Assembly (NCBI RefSeq): GCF_030936135.1
Contig: NC_082619.1
Span: 8,311,208 to 8,375,207 of the forward strand
Source of the DNA: Gavia stellata
Lineage: Eukaryota; Chordata; Aves; Gaviiformes; Gaviidae
Length of the DNA: 64,000 nt
Direction: 5' to 3'
The translations under genes and the position numbers were made by a program. The notes below the pieces were generated by a model that was not told where the DNA came from, searched no databases, and saw nothing but the letters and a program-made list of their open reading frames with translations. Position 1 is the stretch's first letter; each line of letters starts with the position of its first letter. Shown here piece by piece: positions 30,798 through 42,699 of the stretch.

Positions 30798-33019
30798 ATC
30801 TTGCACTTTTCCATTGGATCTCTGCTTTTTCTGTGGAGACGGAAGAGGAATTGAGCTTGAAATGAGAGCTCTTCCCAAGTCCTAGTGTGGCTATCTGTGG
30901 TGCTATTCATCTCTGACTTGAGCAAATTGAGGTGTGTGGGGGATGAAGAGCCAAACAGGCACTGGCGAATGTGAGGGCATCTAAAAGGGGTCTCATTTCC
31001 CCACTGTGGTCAACAGCACTCATGCCTCTGGGCAGGGCCAGCCATGCCAGGTGGTTTACGATTCAGCCCATCCACAGGTCAATGCTAACACAGGCCACAT
31101 GCAGTCTGCCTCCTTGGGTTGTCCAGAGCAACTGGAGAAGGCTCTCTGGCTGGCACGTCCCCCTTGGGAGAGGAGCCATCCCTCAGGTCCAGCTCCTGCC
31201 AAGAGTCCTCCCCTCACTTCTATTGCAGCACTGGGAGTGACTCCTGAGGGAGGTCTACAGGCCTGTGGTGGGGACGTCTGTCCATGAGAGGTCCTCAGCA
31301 GAGGGACCCTTTCCCTCCCATGGTGAGCTGGGAGGCAGTCACAAGACACTTGCTATAGTCTTGCTTGGAGATCCTGAGCTTAAACAGCTCTCCAAGCTCT
31401 TTGTCCCAATGTTATTTCTCTCTCTCCATGTCAGCTCTTTTGATGCAGCTAAGGATGTCATTCTGGGCGTGATGAGCCAAAAGAGGTGGACCTCAACTCT
31501 CCTCCCTCCTCTGGCCAGGCCCAGTGAGACGCATAGCCTTAGGCACCAGACAGCAGCAACGAGGAGCCATTACAAGAGATGGGAAGTTTAGGCAATGGGA
31601 GGTGGGGAGGCATGGCCCTAGTTACGGCTGGTGTCTGAGACAGCATTTCCAGAAAGAGTCCTGGACATCATCATCCCTACACCCTTCCCTCCCTCCCCTG
31701 ATGGATCAGCAATCTCCAACGCCAGCTGCAGCTCTGCCCATTGTCCTTCACCTCTGTGCGCAAAGGGTGGGGAAGCCCCTATGTGCCTCAACACCTTCAG
31801 CCCTCGGATGAGCAAACTTCCCTTCTCATGCTTCCTTCCTTGCTGGAAAGACCTTAAACTGTGTCTGCTCCAGAGCCCAGGGAAGTGGTGGGCTTTGGTG
31901 CCTGGTTCCCCACAGGTATCAACTTTTTTTGCTGAGTGGACATTAGAGATCTGTGAGTCACTCATATGGACATGGCTGTTTGCTGTGCAAGAAGGTCACA
32001 CTATAGGGATTACAGCAGTACTGAGCTTGTGTCTTCTGGGGAAATCTAAGAGGCGAGGAGGGAGAAAGCCCAAGCTCCAACTCCAAGAAGAGAAGCTGGA
32101 GGTTGTGGGGATCATCCAGCCAAGAACTTGCACGACAGAGGAATTCCTTCCAACTGACCCTGGTGAAGGGATCCCCATGGCGATTTCCCACATTCCTGGG
32201 GTGCCTGAGTATCCAAAGACAGTCCTTTCCACTCCACTCCCTGCCCTCCTGGATGACCTGCCTGGTGACCATGGCTGGGGCCATGCCGATCAGAGTGCTT
32301 GCAGGGACTTCTCAGAAAAAGTGCTCCCCTGTGCTGCCTGGCTTACCCAGAGCAGCCATGGTGCTCCTGCGGTTTTTGGGTGACAGGGCCAGACTGCAAT
32401 GGGCAGGCAGGGAAATCAGGAGGCTGCAGTTCAGCTGGGCTGTCCTGGCCTCACAAAGGAGAGTTTTCTCCAAATCCTGAGAGCAGGAATATGGAGAGCC
32501 ACATCTGACTGAGCTTTGCAGCCTGTTTGTTCTACTTCCAAAGCAGGGAACGTGCCACGGCACAGTCCCATGATCCAAGAGCCTCAGCCCCCCCAGCCTT
32601 CCATGCACAAGGACTGGCTGGGGACACCCCCCCACACTCTCACGGAGGTGGAGTAGCACAAAGGGACAGTGCAGCCTGGCCATGTCCCAGGGGACCACGG
32701 CCACGGGAGTGGGGCTGTGGTTGGGATGGGGCTTCTTGGGGCACTGTGCCAGCATGGGAACTGGTCCTCACCACCCTGCCAGTGCCACACAATTCCCTCC
32801 AGCTCGCTCAGTGCATGGTCCTCTCCCAGGAGTGGGGCAGAAGGAAACTGCTTTGGCAGGGGGGGACACGACGGCACAAACCTCCCACACAGGCATGTAG
32901 TTTCAAGGACTCCAGACTGTAGGGATTTCTTTCCCCACGCTCTGGGCTTCTTGATCCTTTGCTTTGTTGCAGGAGATGCAACTGAACCAGTCCCTCTGGT
33001 TAGGGTCTCTCTTATCACC
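30798..33019. other. no gene recognised; one 250-codon open frame
   Basis: Apparently single-copy sequence. The plus frame 31631-32383 is open for 250 codons from an ATG. It shows no transmembrane pattern, repeat or motif I recognise, and the opposite strand also carries long frames, so I do not call it a gene. A retained chance ORF is most likely. Confidence 0.35.
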
Positions 33020-34070
33020 CTCCACACCATTTCCGAAGATGTGAAGGACAAGAGGGTGATGGGGAGTAGTTAGCATGGATTCATGGAGGGGAAGTAATTC
33101 TCAACCAGCCTGATAGACTTCTATGGTGAGACGAGTGTCTTTGTGGATGAGGGAAGAGCAGTTTATCTCAACTGTAGCAAGCCTTTTGACACTGTCTCCT
33201 GTAAAATCCTCCTAAACAATCTGATGAAGAACAGGACTAGGTAAGTGGAGAGTGAGGTGGATAGAAATCTGGCTGAAGAGCCAGGCCCACAGGGCTGTGA
33301 TCAGCAGCACCAAGTCCAGCTGGAGGCCAGTCATCGGGCCAGGCACAACCCCAGTGGTGTGCCCCAGGGGCTGGTACTGGGGTCAGAACTGCTAAACCTC
33401 CTCAGTAATGACCTGGAGGATGGGACAGAGCCAACCTCAACAGCGTGCTGGGGTTCAAGATACAACAGGCACCAGTTACAGAGCTGGGAGGAGTGGCTGA
33501 TACACCGGAGGGTCATGGTACCGTCCAGAGAGACCTGGACAGGCTGGAGAAATGGAACCTCATGTCATTCAACAAGGCAAAGTGCAAAGTCCTGCACCTA
33601 GGGGGGAACAACCCCATGCAGCCGTACACACTTGAGACTGACCAGCTGGAAAGCAGCTTTGCAGGAAAAGACCTGGGCATCCTGGTGGACAGCAGCTTGA
33701 CCATGAGCCAGCAATGTGCCATCGTGGCAAAGAAGGACAACAGCATCCTTGGCTGCCTTTGGCAGAGCGTTGGCAGCAGGTCGAGGGAGGTGATCCTGCC
33801 CATCTGCTCAGCACTGGTGAGGCCACATCTGCAGTGCTGTGTCCAGTTCTCGGCTCTCCAGTACAAGGAAGACATGGACATACTGGAGCAAGTCCAGAAA
33901 AGGGCCACAAAGATCATGAAGGGTTTGGAGCCTCCCTCCTAGGAAGAGAGGCTGAGAGAGCTGGGACTGCTCAGCCTGGAGAAGAGAGGGCTTGGGGGAT
34001 CCTATTAATGTTCATAAATGGGAGGATGCAAAGAAGACAGAGCGGTGCCCCATGACAGGACTAGAGTGTC
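33020..34070 (+). mobile_element. CR1 LINE fragment with reverse-transcriptase 3' half
   Basis: Starts in the reverse transcriptase (GVPQGLVLGSELLN at about 33355) and runs through LGGNNPMQPYTL to VQKRATKIMKGLEPPS, then breaks up. The 3' UTR is mostly missing. Several frameshifts; an old copy. Confidence 0.9.
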
Positions 34071-35443
34071 CTAGATGCCACTGCAAGAAAGCCAGGGTTC
34101 TTCTGTGTTCTTTTGCCACTCCCCAGCTTCACCTGGAGCCAATCCAAAGTACATGAAATCATTCTCAGGGCTCGTATTTAGGCATCTAAGTCACTCTTCT
34201 GTTTTGTTATGAGATTTAATTGAGGCCTAGAAGTGCCTGTTTCATTTTAATGTTGATGAGGAGATTGTGGGGTGACCAGCTCAGAGAGGCGCTTCTATAT
34301 AGCTATGAATAAATACGTGGATGCATTTATACTGAAGTGTGTGGCAACCTTTTCTGGACTCTCTTACAGCAGGTCCCCAGATCCCCAGTTGGAAAGTCAG
34401 GAGAGGGAGCTTCTTCCCTATTAATGTAGGAAACCAATGTGGTACACCAAACCTCAGTGGACAAGGAAGTTGAATTAATGTTCATGAACTCTCTAAGTGA
34501 ATTCTTCCCACTCCGACTCTTGTAAGCGCTGATCCACAAGCATTAAGATGTGTGTAACCAAGCAAGCTTAAAGGGCCGTGAAAAACGGGCATCTGGATTA
34601 CAAGGACTGGTCAAGAAACTCACTGTGGAGAATTGGGCAGGTGGGAAGGGCTCACATACTGTTGGTTGATGTGATTAAAACAGCTTGGTCTCCACACACA
34701 AGGGAGCACAGAGGAACAATGGCAAGTGGGGGAAACCAAAATAATATCCTGAGCCAGGTGCTCCAAGGACTTTCACAGGAGAGTAACCAGTCCTCTCTCC
34801 AGGGGCTAAGTCCATCAAGACAAGTCAACAGGAGAGGCTCTCCTCTCCAGATCACCTCGATGGACAGAGGGTGTTACTACCTGGGGGGTACGGGTCTCAT
34901 CATGGGATGCAGGGGTAAAGCATTTTGGGATTGCACTTGAGTTACCACATAGTGTTCAGGGGAGGAAAAGGAAGCAGGGAAAGAGAGGGGTCAAGGTGGG
35001 TTGGGGAGGAACAAAAGTGGGACAATGGTGGAGGGATGAGCGGATCGAAGGGATCAGTGGCATGTTAACAGATGTTGGTCAGTATGTACGTCTGGCCATT
35101 CCCCACCCCTGGTCACCTGTGTGTAGAAATTCAGTGAGCTTGAGCAGCTTGACAGGGAACCGTACATCGGGAAGGTCAGGACAGGCAAGATAGTGGCAGT
35201 GATGGGGACTGGGTCACTGGAGATGAGTTTGACCCACGTGGCTGTGATGTCTCCACTGACCTGCAGCTCATTATTCATCAGGAGTGCACGTCTGAGAAGG
35301 TCAATAGTTAATACTGGGACAAACAGCTAAGCAATTATTCCCATAGGAAATAGCATTTTTTTATTTAATAGCAGTATTAGACTTTTATATTTATATAGAA
35401 TTTTATATTTAATTTAATAGCAATTTTTCCCAGAGGAATGAAT
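34071..35443. other. no gene recognised
   Basis: Non-coding, becoming strongly AT-rich at 35,340-35,430 (TTTATATTTAATTTAATAG). No feature is recognised. Confidence 0.35.
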
Positions 35444-35809
35444 GGAGGGGGGGAATGTGCAGTGGTATAAGAAATATACATAAACAGAGAGAATATATAT
35501 GGCATGGAGGACAGCAAGAACAACAGCAGGGTCACCAGGGTGCGCCTGAAGATAAGCTTTTATTATTTGACAAAATGCATCAGCGGCTATTTGGCAATAG
35601 GGCTGTTTGTTGCCTTCCTTTTTGTTCCTGTAACCAGGCCCTTTGACTTTCCCTTCTAAGTCAGCACCACAGGAAGAGATGCTTAGATTTCTTCTGATAG
35701 TTTCGTCTCTAGTTACTCCCAGTAGGCCCCATTAAAACTCCAAGAAACTGTATTCCTGTGTTTACTTTTTGCACTGAGTAATTTTCCCAAGAGAAAACAT
35801 TTCCCCACA
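35444..35809 (+). repeat. possible solo LTR with polypurine tract
   Basis: GGAGGGGGGGAA (35444-35455) looks like a polypurine tract. It is followed by a 354-bp segment that starts TGTG and ends CACA. No internal retroviral frame is found on either side, so this is suggestive only. Confidence 0.3.
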
Positions 35810-36459
35810 GTGCAAAAAATATGATGAGCCTATTATTCCATCTGGTTCTCTACACTGTCACAGTGTAGCTAACAGGAGACATTTTCTCATAGGAAGAGTT
35901 TTGTTAAGCTTCATGACCTTAATGAGCACATGATGTAATAAGGTTTCTTTTGTTTCTCAAAGTTAATATACTTCAAACAAACTTGGTTAGCTTCAATTTC
36001 TGGTTGTTATCTGACTGTATCAACCATACATGAGCAACATCATCCTTGTGATCAGTCATCTGTTTCTGGTTATCTCACTAGCTGGTCATCGAGGACTAAG
36101 CTGTCTCCTCTGAAGTCTTACCTGGAGAAGCAAAAAGAAAATTCCTGATGGTTTTAGGAATAAATGTCTTAGGGCTGCTTCTGTGTGAAATAAACCTGCC
36201 TAAATATTAACCATTGAACTAAACTTGTAGTTATTCTTGAAGAAAAATCTAAGTGCTGTGAGTCTGCAGGCACAGCACAGTGCTCAAGACCTTGATGCTG
36301 ACAGACCGTGACTGCTGTTAGGACAACAGCAGCGATGAGGAAGACACTCGGCAGCAAGCTGATGTCCCTGTTGGATTTCACATTCCTCCAGCCTGTCTCA
36401 GCCCCCCTGGATGACTGCTTTGCTCTTGATCCTATTGACTGGTCCCCCTGCAACTTAGC
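35810..36459. other. no gene recognised
   Basis: Non-coding, AT-rich. Minus frame 36483-36169 (104 codons) is not recognised. Confidence 0.35.
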
Positions 36460-36715
36460 GTCTTCCACAAGCTCAATGAGCAAGCCTCCAGGCTATTGTT
36501 AAGGTGTTAAACGGAACAGGTCCCAAGCTGGTAATCCACCTGTCACAAATCTCCAAGCAGAGTATGACCCATTAACCACTCCTGAACCAGACCAGCCAGC
36601 CAGTTTCTCACCCATCTTGTTGTTCAGCCATGCAGACTCTTAATGTCCTAACGTGGATAGAAGAATATTGTGGGAGACAGTGTTGAAGGCCTTGCTAACA
36701 CAGAGCTTATTGGCA
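36460..36715 (-). mobile_element. old CR1 ORF2 fragment
   Basis: The reverse complement resembles CR1 reverse transcriptase text (KAFNTVSHNILL at about 36690, preceded by degraded sequence). Heavily diverged. Confidence 0.7.
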
Positions 36716-36769
36716 GCCAAATGGGATACCCACAGGCACTTCCAGTGGCACTGGACACTTATAAGAAGA

Positions 36770-37800
36770 CAAATGACCCTCAGGGTGTCTGTATTGGGAT
36801 GAGTACTGTTTAATATCTTCATCAATGACATGGACAGTGGGATTGAGTGCACCTCCAGCAAGTTTGCAGACAACACCAAGCTGTGTAGTGTGGTCGACAC
36901 GCTAGAGGGAAGGGATGCCATCCAGAGGGACCTGGACAGGTTTGAAAGGTGGGCCCATGCGAACCTCATGAGGTTCAACAGGGCCAAGTGCAAGGTGCTG
37001 CACCTGGGTTGGGGCAACCTCTGCTATCAATACACACTGGGGGATGAAGAATACAGGTTGGGGGATTGCGAGCAGCCCTGTGCAGAAGGACTTGGGGGGT
37101 ACTGGTAGATGAAAAGCTGGACATGAGCTGGCGATATGTGCTCACAGGCCAGAAAGCCAAACGTATCCTGGGCTGCATAAAAAGAAGCGTGGCCAGCAGG
37201 TCGAGGGAGGCGATTCTGCCGCTCGACTCTACTCTGGTGAGACCCCACCTTGAGTACTGTGTCCAGCTCTGGGGTTCTCAGCACAGGAAACACATGGGTC
37301 TGTAGGATTGGGTCCAGAGGAGGGCCACAAAAATGATCAAAGGGATGGAACACCTATCCTATGAAGAAAGACTGAAAGACTTGGGGTTGTTCAGCCTGGA
37401 GAAGAGAGGCTCCTGGAAGACCTTATTATTGCAGCTTTCCAGTCCTTAAAGGGGGCTTATAAGAAAGATGGGGACAAACTTTTTAGCATGGCCTGATGTG
37501 ATAGGACAAGGGGTAATGGTTTTAAACTAAAAGAGGGTAGATTTGTACCAGATATACAGAAGAACTTTTTTACGATGAGGGTGGTGAAACACTGGAACAG
37601 GTTGCCAGAGAGGTGGTAGATGCCCCATCCCTGGAAACATTCAAGGTCAGGTTGGACGGGGCTCTGAGCAACCTGGTCTACTTGAAGATGTCCCTGCTCA
37701 CTGCAGGGGGCGTTGGACTAGATGACCTTTAAAGGTCCTTCCAACCCAAACCATTCTATGATTCTATTATTCTGTGATTCTATGGTTCTATGATTCTATG
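36770..37800 (+). mobile_element. CR1 LINE 3' third
   Basis: From the end of the reverse transcriptase ([20 protein letters not shown]) through the ORF2 C-terminus to a full 3' UTR ending in four ATTCTATG-type octamers (37,755-37,800). Broken by stops and a frameshift near 37,060. Confidence 0.95.
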
Positions 37801-40413
37801 AACCGAATAGAATAGAACAGAACAGTTCAGTTTAGTTGGAAGGGACCTACAATGATCATCTGGTCCAACTGCCTGACCACTTCAGGGCTGACCAAAAGTT
37901 AAAGCATGTTATTAGGGGCAATGTTCAAATGCCTTTGAAACACTGACAGGCATGGGGAATCGACCACCTCTCTAGGAAGTCTGTTCCAGTGTTTGACCAC
38001 CCTCTCAGTAAAGAAATGCTTCCTAATGTCAAGTTGGAACTTCCCCTGGTGCAGCTTTGAACCATTGCCACACATTCTGTCCCTGGATCTCAGGGAGAAG
38101 AGCTCAGCACCTCCCTCTCCATGTTCCCTCCTCAGGAAGCTGTAGAGATTGATGAGGTTGCCCCTCAGTGTCCTTTTCTCCACACTAGACAAACCCAAAG
38201 TCCTTAGCTTCTCTTCATAGGACATTCCTTCCAGCTCTTTCACCAGCTTTGTTGCCCTCCTCTGGATGCATTCAAGGACCTTCACGTCTTTCTTAAATGG
38301 TGGGGCCCAGAACTGCACACAGTACTCAAGGTGAGGCTGCGCCAATGCTGAATAGAGCAGGACAATCCCCTCTCTTGACCGGCTGGCTTTGCTGTGTTTG
38401 ATGCACCCCAGGATGCTGTTGGGCTTCTTGGCCACCTGGGCACACTGCCAGCTCCTGTTGAGCCTGCTGTCGACCAGCACCCCCAGATCCCTTTCTGCAG
38501 GGCTGCTTTCCAGCCACTCCTCTCCCAATTAATACTTGTGCCTGGCTTTACTCTGTCCTAGGTGCAGAATCTGGCATTTCAACTTGTCAAATTTCATTCC
38601 ATTAATCATAGCCCCATGCTCCTATCTATCTAGATCCCTCTGCAAGGCCTCCTGTCCCTCAACAGAGTCAACAGCACCTCCTAGTTTGGTATCATCAGCA
38701 AACTTGCTAATGGTGCATTCAACTCCTGCATCTAGATCGTTGATAAATATATTGATGAGCACTGGCCCTAGAACTGAGGCCTGAGGAACACCACTGGTGA
38801 CCAGTCACCAGCCAGATGTAGCCCCATTCACTGCAGCCCTTTGAGCTCTGCCCTTCAGCCAGTTCTTCAGCCAGCGCCCTGTGAACCTGCTCATCTCACA
38901 GTTGGACAACTTGTCCAGAAGGATGCTGTGAGGGACAGTATCAAAAGCCTTACTAAAATCAGAAAAACTACATCCACCACCTTCCCTTCATCCGTGAGGT
39001 GGGTGACCTTATCATAGAATAACTCATCAATGCTTACACCCTGGCTGGGCAATTGGTCATAGACCCCCACTATGACATCTTCTTTGTTTCCCATCCCCCT
39101 AATCCTCACCCAGAGGCTCTCAACTACATTGTCACTGATTATAAGGGCTGTACAGTCAAACCTCTCCCTTACATACGGTGCCACTCTTCCACCTCGCCTG
39201 CCCCGCCTGTCCCTCCTGAACAGCTTGTACCCCTCCATCCCAGCACTCCAGCCATGGGACTCGTTCTACCAAGTCTCACTAATACCAATGATATTGTAGC
39301 TCTGGGAACTGACCAATGCTTCCAGTTCATACTGTTTGTTTCTCATACTGTGACCGTTGGTGTACAAGCATTTCAGATACACTTCTGAGCTCTCCGTGCT
39401 CCCAAGAGCAGTGTAAATGTTCCCAATAGTGTTGCCACTGTCAGGTAATGCCATGCCAACCCTTGGCTTACCTACTGCAACCCTGTGGGTATCCCCTTCC
39501 CCCATCGATTCTAGTTTAAAGGTCTCTCGATCAGCTCCACGAGCTTACGCCCAAAGACACGTTTTCCCCATCAGGACAGGTGGATCCCATCAGGCCCCAG
39601 CACACCTTGTGCCTCAAAGGCTCTTCCATGGTTTAAAACCCCAAAGTTTTGGTGGAGGCACCAGTTCTGGAGCCAGGTGTGGATGTCTGAGGCTCGCCTG
39701 TTTCTTCCAAAGCCTCTCCCTGTTACTGGGGAGCATTCTTCCCAGGGCCCTGAAATCTCTTTGGATTGACCTTGGGCCTCTTGTTGCAACCTTGTTGGTA
39801 CCCACATGAAAGGGCAGGAGTGGGTAATAGTCCAAAGGCTGCACTAAGCTCATCAGATGTCTGGTGACATCCCTGCTTCTGGCCCCAGGGAGGCAGCAAA
39901 CTTCCCTGAAAAGTGGCTCTGGTCTGTGGATGGCTGCCTCCCTTCTGCTCCCACAGGAGTCACTGATGGCCATAACTTGCTGTTGTTTCTTCTCGGCTCT
40001 GGTCTAAATGCAGCTCTAGAGGCGAGGGCTTGGTCGACCTGACCTTGGCGAGAGTGCTTGCGTAGGTTCCTTCCCTTCTATCTCATTATGCTTTTCACCT
40101 ACCATACCCAGGGCCTCCTCCCGACTCCATAAAGGGATCTGAGAGGGTGAGGAGGAGTTCCTCTTCTGGCTCTGTGCAGTAACCTTCTGCCATTCCTCCC
40201 TATCCCTCCCTTGTGCCTTCCCCCGGCACAAAAACGGATCCTGGACCTGCCATGCTGGTAGTGGCCATGCTGAGCTGGCTTGTGCATACTAGAGATGGCA
40301 GAGCACGGCTCCATTGCTCACTCTCCCTCTCGGATGCTCCTCAGCCTGCCCACCTCCTCCTGCAGCTCGGCCAGGAGGCAGAGCCCTGTGGCCACCTGGG
40401 CGCACCCAGAGGC
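37801..40413 (-). mobile_element. long CR1 LINE reaching into ORF1, internally deleted
   Basis: In the minus direction it starts in ORF1 (LAELQEEVGRLRSIRE at about 40,350) and passes into ORF2. The endonuclease start (MRNKQYELEAL, then IIGISETW) lies at 39505-39266, and the next endonuclease part (YKLFRRDRRGRRGGRVAPYV) at 39238-38891 in the same frame; a single nonsense codon after SETW separates them. Most of the reverse transcriptase is then deleted or broken. The C-terminal part is open at 38528-37899 (LESSPAERDLGVLVDSRLN to PNNML), with a 3' UTR to 37,801. It faces the plus-strand CR1 tail to tail. Confidence 0.92.
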
Positions 40414-40489
40414 GCTTAAGAGAGGAGGGAAGTTAGGGAAGATACCATCGCAGACCACCTCTGACATCTGCGAGCAGTCGATGGGCTTC
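40414..40489. repeat. left edge of the array: truncated unit
   Basis: About 75 bp (GCTTAAGAGAGGAGGGAAGT to CGATGGGCT) match unit D at about 56,269-56,342, including its private variant. They are then joined straight to the next unit start, skipping ~1.9 kb that would contain the LTR end and all three microsatellites. The CR1 ORF1 sequence ends at the other side. Confidence 0.8.
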
Positions 40490-40714
40490 TTGGTTAGTGA
40501 TACCTGAAAAGCGCTCTCGGGCCTTCCGTGTGCTTGTCTTGCACGCCGGGAGAGCTGAAAAGTGGCAGCTCCAGATGGTGCAGCGAGCCTGGAGCCCTTG
40601 CAAGCGCTGGCTGTTTTGCACAAGCAAGAATGCCTTGGGAAATGGAGGCGAGGGAAGAGCAGAGCTCGCTCCTGCTCCAAAGTGGCCCTGGGCAAGAGCG
40701 CTCGAGAAAGCCAG

Positions 40715-41230
40715 GGCACGAGTGGCGCTTTGGAGGTGCAAGAGCAGCAGGCAAGAAGCGAGGCGAAAGGGCCCGCCGGAGCTCTGCCAAGGGGCTGTGC
40801 TCAGTGCTACAGAGGACAAGAAGCAAGCCCTGGGGGCCACCCTGGGGGCCCGCCCGGGGACTCTAGAAAGATTCCTCCCCCCGGATGCGGGGCACGAGGG
40901 CCACCTTCGTGGAGCAGGAGCAGCAGGCACCTAGCCAAAATGGCCCAAAGGAGCCCTGGCAGGTGGCCGTGCTCCGTGCTGCAGAGGAAGGCAAAAAACC
41001 CCCGGGAACACTCGCTAGCCCACCGTGGGGGAAAAAAAGCCTTCCTCCCCCCAGCTGCAGGGCACGAGAGGCCGTCTTCGTGGTGCATGAGCAGCAGGCA
41101 GTAAGCTAGCCAAAAGGGAGCCGAGGAGCCCTGACAAGTGGCCACGCTCAGTGCTGCAGAGGAAGGCAAAAAACCCCCGGGGACCGGTGCCAATCTGCCC
41201 CGGGGGAAAATTCCTTCCTGACCCCAGTGC
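40715..41230. repeat. ~170-bp sub-repeats inside the unit (unit A coordinates)
   Basis: GGCACGAG followed by a GAGCAGCAGGCA phrase recurs at 40715, 40891 and 41061 (spacing 176 and 170). Each is preceded by a GTGCTGCAGAGG or GTGCTACAGAGG phrase and a CCCCGGG stretch; a fourth, diverged copy ends at about 41,230. The pattern is the same in all units. Confidence 0.75.
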
Positions 41231-41879
41231 TGGCGATCGGCTAGTCCCTGAGCATGTGAGCAAGACCTGCCTCCTCGTCCCACAGGCTGGTCACGCCTCC
41301 CAGGAGATGCCCGAGCTCTAGTCTCCCTTAATCTGGAGCCACCTCAGGGGCTTCCCAGAGTGGCCAAAGGCCCCCGGCCTGATCGACCATGGGGGAAAAT
41401 CCTTCCCGCGACTGGCAGGGCACCAGGGGGTGCTCCAAAGCACTGGGACCCCTGGCAACATCTCTGCATCCCATTGCTTACGGCTGCTGCCCCTGGCTCC
41501 GCGGAGGATGAGGACGGCGAGCTCCGCAGTGCTCCTCAAGAAGGCATTCCCTTGGTCTTGCCACCGCTCCTCCCCCTGGAAAGGCCTGAGAGCCTTGGGC
41601 ACCTCCAGGCCTTGGTGCTTCTTCTCATCTCCTGAGAGGCTGCTGATTGTTCCCTAAAGGCTGAGGCAGGATTTTCATCCATCCTTCAAAATGGCTTTGA
41701 AGGGGGCCCCGGCGGGAGCTGGCCTTGCAGCGGAGACCCTCCAGCAGCCTCGTCCCACCTCCTCCACTCTTCCTCCTTCAGCCCCCTCCAAGTCATTCCA
41801 CCGTCTCCTCAGGGGCTTCCTCTCGGATGTCTTTGGGCTGCTCCCAGGCCACCTCTGGCTGCGGGACAGGGGACGATGC

Positions 41880-41960
41880 TGCCTTTTATCCTGTCCCAGG
41901 GCATTGTGACTGCTGCGTTGCCGGGTGGCGGCCCTGTGACACGGGGACGACAGGGCCCGC
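41880..41960 (-). promoter_or_regulatory. promoter-like CpG segment with TATA-like box (unit A; repeated)
   Basis: On the minus strand a CpG-rich stretch with GGCAACG and CACAATGCCC is followed by GGATAAAAGGC (TATA-like, 41882-41892) about 25 bp before CAGCATCGTCCCC, which could be an initiator. The same arrangement is in every unit; units C and D carry GGATAAAAGGG instead. Activity is unknown. Confidence 0.3.
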
Positions 41961-42699
41961 CATGCGCAGCCCCGCCCGCCGCCCCTCCGCCCAGCACCCT
42001 TCAGAGGAAGGCCTTTGGGGTGCTGGCCCCGAGGCAGTCCCCGTGCCCTGGAGGCCCAGGGGGCTGTCCCTGCCCTTGGTGGCCATGCACTGGGCACAGC
42101 TGCTGGGCGTCCCTCTCGGTTCATTCGCACGTCCAGACGATGGAAAGAAGGGCATTTCCACCACAGACGCTCCTTTGGATGTGGGGATGCCCGAGCTCAA
42201 AGAAGGGCTTTTGGTTCCCTCTGCATGAACTCTGCAGAGGCGTAGAGAGCATGCAGCATTTCCTCACCATTCCTTACCAATGCAGGGGCTCCTGCTCCAG
42301 CCAGGAGAGCAGCTCTCTGCAGTGCAGCTCTGGGGAATTATTGCTGGAGGTGACTTAGCAATTCAATTTCTATTCGCATTTGAAGGAAAGGTACAGCTTT
42401 GAAGAAACTTTCCGGGTGAGTATGGGGGTTCTAGAAGGGTTCCATGCCACACAAGTTCCCTAGGCAACCTTAGGTGTTGGCAACAGCAGGGGAACTCGGT
42501 GTGCTGACTCTGAGAGAACCTGTATGGAGGGTGGAGCGGAGTGGAGGCACCGCGGCCAGGCTCTGTGAGAAGACGGCAACTGGAAGGTGCCATGGAACAC
42601 GGAGCTGGAGACCCACCCTGGTAACTAGGATACGTCCCTGGCCAAAGACAATGCTACTGTTCAAAGATACAAGAACCTAGTTCGTGTGTGTCCTGGTGT

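Noticed and set aside
40490..42360. Multiple open frames (110-270 codons) repeated in every macrosatellite unit, as possible new genes
   Set aside because: Frames are open on both strands at once because stop codons are rare in this GC-rich DNA. No known domain, and unit-to-unit changes show no clear codon bias by eye. A dN/dS test on many units would be needed to revive the idea.
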